DNA from: an uncultured Ruminococcus sp.
GTDB lineage: Bacteria; Bacillota; Clostridia; Oscillospirales; Ruminococcaceae
DNA length: 11,048 nt
NCBI GenBank assembly: GCA_947176685.1
Contig: CAMWRL010000055.1
Coordinates: forward strand, 1 to 11,048
Reading direction: 5' to 3'
Notes under the pieces: generated by a model
What the model was told of the DNA's origin: nothing
What the model saw: only the letters and a program-made list of their open reading frames with translations
Database searches by the model: none
Shown: positions 1 to 5,588 of the stretch, piece by piece
Layout of the letters: each line of letters opens with the position of its first letter
Position numbering within the stretch: position 1 is the first letter of the stretch
Translations under genes and position numbers: made by a program

Positions 1-26
1 TTAGGTCAATACCCATATAGAAGTTT

Positions 27-61
27 AAGCCCCGAAGCAATTATTAACTGCTTCGGGGCTT
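27..61. terminator. GC-rich hairpin, likely intrinsic terminator
   Basis: A perfect 13-bp inverted repeat (27-39 with 49-61, 9-nt loop) includes the GC-rich core GCCCCGAAG/CTTCGGGGC. It lies 36 bp beyond the stop codon of the minus-strand gene ending at 97, so it may end that transcript. It could equally end a plus-strand gene coming from outside the window. The flanking T-tracts are weak on both strands, so the direction is uncertain. Confidence 0.75.
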
Positions 62-96
62 ATTGTCAATATTCGATTATTCGTATAAATCAGAAT

Positions 97-624
97 TTAC
101 TTGCTCTCATTACACAATTTGCAACCCAAAAATGACATAAGCAAACCGTGTTTTGGACATTTCGGATAACCACAGTAAACAGGGTCGTCTTTCTCTTTGT
201 CAGAGAGCCATTCCTGCAAATTGTTGTCATCAATATCATTTACTGTCATTCGATTTATTAGTGCATTAAAGCTATTCAACGCATAGTCAATATTTTCTTT
301 ATTTGGCTTATACCCAAGTTTATCCCAAACACTTTCTTGTAATGTTAATTCTCGTGCATACTCTATTACTTTTAATAAAAACGATTTGTCTGCTTCAAAA
401 GAATCTCTATGCCACGGCATTTCAATGATCTCAAATCCGACTGTTCCACCTCCGATTATACATTGCTGTTTTTCAGACAGAAAAGCAATCATTCTTTTTT
501 CACTTTCGGAATCAGCCAGTTCAGAACCGCTGATAAGTAAATAGTCAATCAGTACATCTGTAAGTCCGTTAGACATAGAGAACAAATCGTTCTCTGCATA
601 ATTAAAAGCGATCATATTTCCCAT
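97..624 (-). CDS. Unrecognised protein with Cys-rich, zinc-ribbon-like C-terminus
   Basis: This 175-residue soluble protein belongs to no family I can name. The frame stays open up to an ATG at 747. However, a perfect consensus promoter (685-713) lies inside that extension, and the ATG at 624 has a GGAGGA Shine-Dalgarno at 631-636 with 6-nt spacing, so translation starts at 624. There is no signal peptide or membrane segment. The C-terminus has C151-x4-C156, H159 and C168-x2-C171, an arrangement suggesting a bound zinc or a small treble-clef or ribbon fold. The middle (about residues 78-130) is predicted helical and rich in charged residues. It appears monocistronic: it has its own promoter and a hairpin at 27-61 downstream. 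Its size and accessory setting would suit a polymorphic-toxin immunity protein or a small regulator, but nothing in the sequence proves either. The frame and start are secure; the function is unknown. Confidence 0.8.
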   Translation of the reverse strand: MGNMIAFNYAENDLFSMSNGLTDVLIDYLLISGSELADSESEKRMIAFLSEKQQCIIGGGTVGFEIIEMPWHRDSFEADKSFLLKVIEYARELTLQESVWDKLGYKPNKENIDYALNSFNALINRMTVNDIDDNNLQEWLSDKEKDDPVYCGYPKCPKHGLLMSFLGCKLCNESK

Positions 625-684
625 TTTAGTTCCTCCATTATAACAAAAAGATATTCGATTATATTCCAATTTATCTTTGTAATA

Positions 685-713
685 ATTATACATCAAAGCC
701 GTTACATTGTCAA
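685..713 (-). promoter_or_regulatory. Consensus sigma-A promoter for the 175-aa gene
   Basis: On the minus strand, TTGACA (708-713) is followed by a 17-nt spacer and TATAAT (685-690). This is a perfect match to the housekeeping consensus, and predicts a transcription start near 678 and a leader of about 54 nt before the ATG at 624. It overlaps the upstream end of the longest open frame, which therefore cannot be coding. Confidence 0.85.
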
Positions 714-722
714 TAGAAACGT

Positions 723-757
723 CATAGCACTTTTGACTGAAAATCATAAGTGCTATG
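723..757. repeat. 10-bp inverted repeat just upstream of a promoter
   Basis: CATAGCACTT (723-732) and AAGTGCTATG (748-757) are perfect inverted copies separated by 15 nt. The element sits 10 bp upstream of the -35 box at 708-713, and about 50 bp beyond the stop of the lipoprotein gene ending at 809. No T-tract follows on either strand, so it is not a classical terminator. It could be an operator or an RNA 3'-end structure. Confidence 0.5.
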
Positions 758-808
758 GCGAAAACTTCTTTATGAGCGACCGTCTTTCAACCGTCCTTTT
801 GTTTTTTA

Positions 809-2191
809 TTATAAATCAATTTTTTCAAAACTCATTTCGCTGTCTGCCATATTCTTGAAAATCAGATTTTTGCCGGAAAATTCGTAATTGATAGTTGTAT
901 CATCCGGTATTCCCATACCTGCCATAAGCCCTTTGAATGAAATTTCTCCGTTATCTGCCGTATATGTGAAAATGTCCGAAATTTCTATATACATTTTCTC
1001 ACCGTCAACTATAGCACATAAAGTACTGTTTTCCGGAGTTGTGCCGAAACGCTCATTCAATTGTGAGGCAAGTCCTTCATAGAAGTCGCCGCTTATAATA
1101 GTATATTTACCATCGAAGCTGTCCGGACTGCCTGCATCATCTCTTTTCATTGTAAGAACGTTAATACCTTGAAATGTTGCGGAAAGGTTTGTGCCGTCAT
1201 AACTGATACAGTCAGATTCAAGACTCATATTTCCAAATAAAATTCCGCCGTCTGCTTTAAAATGGAGTTTTTCCGTTGTATCAACAAACATACCGCCTGT
1301 ACCGTTTTCGTCAAAAACAAATCCGTATGCACTGTCAACTGCGTACCACGCACCTAAAATACTGCCTTCTGTAGTTCCTTCGCCGCCGTCAGTTGAAACA
1401 TTTGTATCAGTTTCGGTTTTATTAAACGCACCAACGGACAGGTCAAATCTTGTCATATTCCAGTCGCTGTCTTCGTCAAAGTCTTTCAAAATAAGTGTAT
1501 CGCCTTTTATTTCGTATTTAACGTCAGCAGAGTCGCTCTTGTCGTATCCGAATATTTCAAGACCATTCATTGTAATGGTATCCCCGTTGATAGTGTATGA
1601 CAATGCGTTTCTGTAATCGGCTAACAGTACTTCACCGCTGACTGTTACATAAACGTCCGCACCATCAGCCAATGCCACACTGTCGTACATAACACCGCTG
1701 ACCAGCTTATACTCACCGTCAAAACTGTCATCACTTCCGCTTTCTCTGGTCATAGTCCATAAGTCCTGACCTTCGACATTAAACGAAAAAGTTGTACCGT
1801 CATATGAAATGAAACTTGAATCCATAGCTTCACCGTCAACAACAAACTCCCCGTCTGTAGAAAAATGTATCATTTCCGAAATATCAATCCACATAGTAAG
1901 GCTGCCGTTGTCTTTGAAGTCAAAACCCATAGTCATTCCGTCATCTTCCATAGACCACATACCAAGTATATCTTCTGCGGAAACCTCTGCTTCTGTAACG
2001 ACTTCGGTTTCGGGCTGAGTTGTAGTTTCTGTAGTAGTTTCTGTAGTTTCTTCTTCGGTTGAAGCCTCTGTTGTTTCGGCTTCTGAAACACTCTTTTCGG
2101 TGGAAGTCTCACTTGATTCTTCTTTTCCGCACGAACCCAGTGTACATGTAATCATTGCGCAGACTGCCAGAAGTGATATTAACTTTTTCAT
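809..2191 (-). CDS. Secreted lipoprotein with two tandem copies of one domain
   Basis: This 460-residue predicted lipoprotein starts at the ATG at 2191, ten codons inside the longest frame. That start has an AGGAGA-type Shine-Dalgarno at 2201-2207 and begins directly with a signal peptide. The signal peptide ends in the lipobox LGSC, with C21 as the lipidated residue, so the protein should be anchored to the outer face of the membrane. Residues 22-70 form a low-complexity Ser/Thr/Glu linker typical of cell-wall-spanning regions. Two homologous modules follow, about residues 75-252 and 278-460. Each opens with ILGxW, continues with a beta-rich lipocalin-like stretch, has the shared SYDGT and TMxR patches, and then DSFDGxY (155-161 and 357-363) opening a second half. 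I know no catalytic motif in it, so ligand binding or an envelope role is inference. It is divergent from the EAL gene and has its own promoter. Confidence 0.88.
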   Translation of the reverse strand: MKKLISLLAVCAMITCTLGSCGKEESSETSTEKSVSEAETTEASTEEETTETTTETTTQPETEVVTEAEVSAEDILGMWSMEDDGMTMGFDFKDNGSLTMWIDISEMIHFSTDGEFVVDGEAMDSSFISYDGTTFSFNVEGQDLWTMTRESGSDDSFDGEYKLVSGVMYDSVALADGADVYVTVSGEVLLADYRNALSYTINGDTITMNGLEIFGYDKSDSADVKYEIKGDTLILKDFDEDSDWNMTRFDLSVGAFNKTETDTNVSTDGGEGTTEGSILGAWYAVDSAYGFVFDENGTGGMFVDTTEKLHFKADGGILFGNMSLESDCISYDGTNLSATFQGINVLTMKRDDAGSPDSFDGKYTIISGDFYEGLASQLNERFGTTPENSTLCAIVDGEKMYIEISDIFTYTADNGEISFKGLMAGMGIPDDTTINYEFSGKNLIFKNMADSEMSFEKIDL

Positions 2192-2237
2192 AAATGAAAA
2201 TCTCCTCTTTATTATTTCCAAAATTCAGTATAACAGC

Positions 2238-2266
2238 ATTATACCACAAAATACAGGGCTTTTCAA
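2238..2266 (-). promoter_or_regulatory. Extended -10 promoter for the lipoprotein gene
   Basis: On the minus strand, TTGAAA (2261-2266), a 17-nt spacer and TATAAT (2238-2243) are preceded by TGG. This gives a TG-n extended -10. The expected transcript start near 2231 leaves a leader of about 40 nt that contains the ribosome binding site. Confidence 0.8.
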
Positions 2267-2342
2267 GGATTTATCCAAATATTATCCATATTGTAACGAT
2301 TGAGAAACAATTTCGGCAGACTATACAGAATCGAAAAACATT

Positions 2343-2401
2343 TGTTTGATATTTGGTCAAACATTTCAGTAAAATATTTTACATTGAAATTTAGCTAAAT
2401 T
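2343..2401. promoter_or_regulatory. Cluster of three dyads between divergent promoters
   Basis: Three symmetric elements lie side by side: a 7-7-7 inverted repeat TGTTTGA/TCAAACA (2343-2363), a perfect 14-bp palindrome GTAAAATATTTTAC (2369-2382) and a perfect 14-bp palindrome AATTTAGCTAAATT (2388-2401). They sit about 50-105 bp upstream of the EAL gene's -35 box and 75-135 bp upstream of the lipoprotein's. Together they may bind one or more regulators. The region is AT-rich, so chance symmetry is possible. Confidence 0.4.
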
Positions 2402-2449
2402 GCTAAAAAATGTTAATAATCTTTCTATATGTTAAATCGCATATTTTTA

Positions 2450-2478
2450 TTGACTTTATTAATAAAAAATGATATAAT
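2450..2478 (+). promoter_or_regulatory. Extended -10 promoter for the EAL gene
   Basis: TTGACT (2450-2455), a 17-nt spacer and TATAAT (2473-2478), preceded by TGA (an extended -10), predict a start near 2485 and a leader of about 60 nt. The ATG at 2479 that opens the longest frame directly abuts the -10 box and would not be in the transcript. Confidence 0.87.
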
Positions 2479-2544
2479 ATGTATAATCAGCAAAAATCGT
2501 TACTGAATAAACAGCTTACTCATGGAAAAAAAGAGGTGATTTTT

Positions 2545-4461
2545 ATGTATGAATCTACTCAGATTGACCTTAACGGTTATACACCTGTCGGGGATATTAT
2601 TGTAATAGCTCTCTGTATGATAATGGCTGTACTTTTGTGGCAGACTCATATAAACAAAAATACAAAATTCCGTTCAATTATACTTATACTCATAACTACA
2701 TGGGTAGCTTCAGTAAGCAACGTCATTTATGAAATGCTTATGTATTCCAAAAATATATACCCGCTTGCCATATATGTTCTCCGTACTGTACACAATATTT
2801 CCCTGACGTTTGTTCCGTGTATGTATATACAGTACCTTCACAATCCGCTATGGATTCCCAACAAGGAAAAACGCCGGTATGGTCTTATATGCGGAATAGT
2901 AATAACAACTGTTTCGATTTTCGACATTCTGGGAATGATTTTCCATTTCGGTTTCTATATCGACAGCGAAAACGTAATCCACAAACATTTCAACCCATAC
3001 ATAATTCTGTACGTTTTTTCACTTGCGGCAATATTCTACATTATAGTAAAATACAAGGCAAGAGTTATACGACAGATTTACTACGGACTTATGGGAGCAA
3101 ATCTTGTGTCGATACTGGTAATGGCAATTCAGGGTCTTTGTCAACAGGTATCATATACTTGTATAGCGTACTTTTTTCCGGTAATAGGAATAATATTCAT
3201 GTTCCATTCAAACCCTTATGACATAAAGACCGGAGCTGTTTCGGGCTGTTTCCTGATAAACGAAATCAATGACGCTGTTGAAAAAGACAACCCCACTGTT
3301 ATGATGTCCATAACGATGTCAGACTTTTCAAAGGCTGCAAACCAGTACAACAAGTTCAAAGATGAATTTTACAGATTCTGCCGTCAGAATATAAAAAAAG
3401 GTATTCTGTATCACTTTCCCAATGAACGAATAGTACTTACTATTCCAAAAAAAGCCAACAACGATTACCAGAAGTTAATCGATACTATTGTAAGCAGTTT
3501 CCGCCGTACTATCTACGAACAGTTCAATATTGACTACAAGATGGTTGTAATAGAGACTTCCAAAGAAATCAGCAGCTCCGGCGACTATATAAAAATCATT
3601 GACTACATTGAGGAACATATGGATATAAACGAGTTACGCACGGTGACGGAAAATGACATCAAAAATTATTACAGCAGTACTTATATTCTCAGTCAGCTTG
3701 AGGACATTGTTATGAAAAAAGATCTCAACGACAACAGAGTGCTTGTATATTGTCAGCCCGTTTTTAATCTTCTCACAAACTCATATGATACCGCCGAAGC
3801 CCTTATGCGCCTTAAACTTGAAAAGACCGATATGGTATTCCCCGACCAGTTCATACCGCTTGCCGAACAGTACAATATGATACATACTCTTAGTATGATT
3901 ATACTTAACAAGACATGCCGTGCTGTACATGAGATTCTCTGCGAAGACTATGAAATAAATCGTATTTCAGTTAATTTTTCCGCACTCGATATAAAGTACG
4001 ATTCATTCTGTAAGGAAGTAAGAGATATAATCGCTATGAATCAGATACCATATGACAAGATAGCCGTTGAGATTACCGAAAGCCGTTCGGAAGCCGATTT
4101 CAACCTTATGCGTCAGAAAGTAATTCAGTTGCAGGAACTGGGAATAAAATTCTATCTTGATGACTTCGGTACAGGTTATTCCAACTTTGAACGTATTATG
4201 GAAATACCTTTCAATATAATAAAGTTCGACCGTTCTATGCTGATAGAGTCCGTCAAGAATGATTCTTCAAAGTTTATGGTAAGTACCTTTGCGAGTATGT
4301 TCAACGAACTTGATTATGCTGTACTCTTTGAGGGCGTGGAGGACGACAGGGACGAAAACCACTGCGTTAATATGAATGCAAAATATTTACAAGGATACAA
4401 GTATTCAAAACCTATTCCCATTGAACAGCTGAAAAATTTCCTTAAACGTTCAGCCGTATAA
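2545..4461 (+). CDS. Membrane-anchored EAL-domain c-di-GMP phosphodiesterase
   Basis: This 638-residue protein is read from the ATG at 2545, which has the Shine-Dalgarno AGAGGTG at 2532-2538. The promoter at 2450-2478 excludes the longer frame. Residues 16-221 form about seven hydrophobic helices, a likely sensory membrane domain. Residues 232-380 resemble a GGDEF domain whose active-site loop is replaced by PNER (292-295), so it should not make c-di-GMP and may be structural or bind nucleotide. Residues 385-638 are an EAL domain with every key residue present: E418 in EAL, N477, E509 in EIT, D539-D540 in DDFGTG, K560, E596 in EGVE and Q616 in the QGY motif. It should therefore hydrolyse c-di-GMP to pGpG on the cytoplasmic face, lowering the signal that favours sessile growth. 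The input signal is unknown. It stands alone, transcribed away from the lipoprotein gene and ended by a shared terminator. Confidence 0.93.
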   Translation: MYESTQIDLNGYTPVGDIIVIALCMIMAVLLWQTHINKNTKFRSIILILITTWVASVSNVIYEMLMYSKNIYPLAIYVLRTVHNISLTFVPCMYIQYLHNPLWIPNKEKRRYGLICGIVITTVSIFDILGMIFHFGFYIDSENVIHKHFNPYIILYVFSLAAIFYIIVKYKARVIRQIYYGLMGANLVSILVMAIQGLCQQVSYTCIAYFFPVIGIIFMFHSNPYDIKTGAVSGCFLINEINDAVEKDNPTVMMSITMSDFSKAANQYNKFKDEFYRFCRQNIKKGILYHFPNERIVLTIPKKANNDYQKLIDTIVSSFRRTIYEQFNIDYKMVVIETSKEISSSGDYIKIIDYIEEHMDINELRTVTENDIKNYYSSTYILSQLEDIVMKKDLNDNRVLVYCQPVFNLLTNSYDTAEALMRLKLEKTDMVFPDQFIPLAEQYNMIHTLSMIILNKTCRAVHEILCEDYEINRISVNFSALDIKYDSFCKEVRDIIAMNQIPYDKIAVEITESRSEADFNLMRQKVIQLQELGIKFYLDDFGTGYSNFERIMEIPFNIIKFDRSMLIESVKNDSSKFMVSTFASMFNELDYAVLFEGVEDDRDENHCVNMNAKYLQGYKYSKPIPIEQLKNFLKRSAV

Positions 4462-4469
4462 AAAAACAA

Positions 4470-4498
4470 GACCGTTGGAAATAATCATTCCAACGGTT
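4470..4498. terminator. Bidirectional intrinsic terminator between convergent genes
   Basis: A 10-bp stem, ACCGTTGGAA (4471-4480) with TTCCAACGGT (4488-4497), plus one G-U pair, closes a 7-nt loop. On the minus strand it is followed by CTTGTTTTTT, and on the plus strand by a T-rich stretch. It sits just after the EAL stop codon and just after the khpA stop codon, so it serves both convergent transcripts. Confidence 0.9.
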
Positions 4499-4504
4499 CT
4501 ATTA

Positions 4505-4738
4505 TTATTCAATGGTAACAGAAACTTTAAGGTCTTTTTTAGCCGCACCTGCACGCATAATTGTACGGAGTGCCTTGGCTATTCTGCCCTGCTTGCCGAT
4601 TACACGACCCATGTCGTCCGGCGCAACGGAAAGGTGAAATACAATAACACCTTCTGCATCGGGTTCATCTTCGGTAATCTTTATAGCGGACTTATCTTCA
4701 ACCAGTCCTGCTGCGATTGCGTAAAGTAAATCTTTCAT
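4505..4738 (-). CDS. khpA: KhpA, KH-domain RNA-binding protein
   Basis: The small 77-residue cytoplasmic protein consists of a single type II KH domain. The start at 4738 is fixed by GGAGG at 4747-4751 with 8-nt spacing; the frame extends 22 codons further upstream without a ribosome binding site, through a hairpin region. The RNA-binding GxxG loop is seen as GKQG at residues 48-51 within VIGKQG. Length and motif fit the KhpA (YlqC) family, which in other Firmicutes pairs with KhpB/Jag to bind many small RNAs and mRNAs and influences cell division and elongation. It directly follows rpsP, the usual location in Firmicutes, and is the last gene of the ylxM-ffh operon before the terminator at 4470-4498. 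Confidence 0.93.
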   Translation of the reverse strand: MKDLLYAIAAGLVEDKSAIKITEDEPDAEGVIVFHLSVAPDDMGRVIGKQGRIAKALRTIMRAGAAKKDLKVSVTIE

Positions 4739-4760
4739 AAAACAAACCTCCATGACTTCC

Positions 4761-4800
4761 GGAACAGAGGGATAAGACTGAAAAAAGTCCGCCCTCTTCC
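4761..4800 (-). ncRNA. Hairpin in the rpsP-khpA spacer
   Basis: In the 77-nt spacer between rpsP and khpA, the transcript can fold into a stem with three helices: GGAA/TTCC (4761-4764 with 4797-4800), GAGGG/CCCTC (4767-4771 with 4792-4796) and GACT/AGTC (4776-4779 with 4786-4789). Small internal loops separate the helices. It may act as an mRNA processing or stabilising element, or as an attenuator that lowers khpA relative to rpsP. It is not an independent RNA gene as far as I can see. Confidence 0.45.
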
Positions 4801-4815
4801 GCAAAAAGTCTTTAA

Positions 4816-5058
4816 TCAGAGTACACCCTCGTTCTTGAGGATAACCTTTACTGTATCAGTCGGCTGCGCACCCTTCTTAATCCAGTCCTTAGCCTTGTCG
4901 GCGTCAACCTTAACAACAGACGGATTCTTGGTCGGGTCATAGTAACCGATTTCTTCAACGAATCTGCCGTCTCTGGGGTATCTGGAGTCAGCAACAACGA
5001 TACGGTAGAAAGGAGCTTTTTTAGCACCCATTCTTCTGAGTCTTATTTTAACTGCCAT
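4816..5058 (-). CDS. rpsP: Ribosomal protein bS16
   Basis: The 80-residue protein is a full-length bS16, a small-subunit ribosomal protein that binds 16S rRNA and aids 30S assembly. The N-terminal signature MAVKIRLRRMGAKKAPFYRI and the following VVADSR, PRDGRFVEEIGYYDP block are textbook for the family. It starts at 5058 behind GGAGGTGA (5066-5073). A small GCGGA/TCCGC hairpin (5094-5107) lies in the 56-nt spacer upstream and could be a processing site. Its place between the small membrane genes and khpA, downstream of ffh, matches the conserved Firmicute ffh-rpsP-ylqC order, with two extra genes inserted. Confidence 0.97.
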   Translation of the reverse strand: MAVKIRLRRMGAKKAPFYRIVVADSRYPRDGRFVEEIGYYDPTKNPSVVKVDADKAKDWIKKGAQPTDTVKVILKNEGVL

Positions 5059-5114
5059 TTATATTCACCTCCACAAATTTTTGTATATATCAAGCGGAAA
5101 TATCCGCAAGAAAT

Positions 5115-5318
5115 CTAATTTTTTATCAGGCATACAATACCTATGCCCATTATAAATACGCCGATAAATGTATAAAAAACTCTTGCACCTGTTCTGCCGA
5201 AAATCCGGACAAACGGTCGTGCCTTGCGGTTATTGAAATACCAGTCCCAGTTCTTTACTGAAGCAAGAACTGAAAATACCCCTGCAAGAATAAAAAGTAC
5301 ATATGCGAAAGTTTCCAT
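5115..5318 (-). CDS. Imm17-like small membrane protein
   Basis: This 67-residue protein has two membrane helices (about residues 4-22 and 47-65) and a conserved-looking basic and aromatic loop between them: NWDWYF (23-28), RKAR (31-34) and FGRTGAR (40-46). From memory, this pattern matches the immunity 17 (Imm17) family, short two-TM proteins predicted from polymorphic toxin loci. That assignment is family recall and could not be searched here. The ATG at 5318 is preferred, because the GTG three codons upstream (5327) is part of its GAGGTGG ribosome binding site. It lies between the 82-residue membrane gene and rpsP on the same strand, with spacers of 18 and 56 nt, so it is co-transcribed with the SRP and ribosomal genes. 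No partner toxin is visible nearby. A housekeeping membrane role is the alternative. Confidence 0.75.
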   Translation of the reverse strand: METFAYVLFILAGVFSVLASVKNWDWYFNNRKARPFVRIFGRTGARVFYTFIGVFIMGIGIVCLIKN

Positions 5319-5336
5319 AATATCCACCTCAAACCA

Positions 5337-5585
5337 TCATTGCAGACTGTATGAAAAAACAATTATTCCTGCACCGGCGATAACCAGTATAATTTTAATA
5401 ATAATCTGTATGAATTTATTTGATGTTATTTCTTCAACAATTTTTGTCCTTAACACTAACCATATAAGTATAACTCCGGTCAAGAACACGACAAACCCTA
5501 TATTAAAGGGGCGTGAGCGATTGCCTATAGACGGCGTAACCACAAACACAAACAAACATACAATTATAAAAAGTATAACAGGCAT
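5337..5585 (-). CDS. Unrecognised 82-aa membrane protein
   Basis: This short hydrophobic protein has three likely membrane helices, at about residues 2-17, 28-46 and 59-79, and little soluble sequence. I do not recognise a family. It begins only 3 nt after the ffh stop codon and has no Shine-Dalgarno in the preceding 15 nt, so translation probably depends on ribosomes finishing ffh (translational coupling). The next gene, the Imm17-like protein, starts 18 nt after its stop. The tight packing makes it part of the ylxM-ffh-rpsP operon. It may work with the neighbouring two-TM protein in the membrane, but that is inferred only from adjacency and similar size. Confidence 0.7.
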   Translation of the reverse strand: MPVILFIIVCLFVFVVTPSIGNRSRPFNIGFVVFLTGVILIWLVLRTKIVEEITSNKFIQIIIKIILVIAGAGIIVFSYSLQ

Positions 5586-5588
5586 TTT

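Noticed and set aside
637..663. Two further TATAAT boxes upstream of the 175-aa gene
   Set aside because: Neither has a -35 box at proper spacing, and the nearer one would place the transcript start inside the ribosome binding site; the promoter at 685-713 is far better.
782..797. ACCGTC direct repeat considered as a terminator after the lipoprotein gene
   Set aside because: The two copies are in the same orientation and cannot form a stem.
2817..3221. 134-codon plus-strand open frame within the EAL gene
   Set aside because: It is out of frame with the well-supported membrane domain of the EAL protein and has no ribosome binding site.
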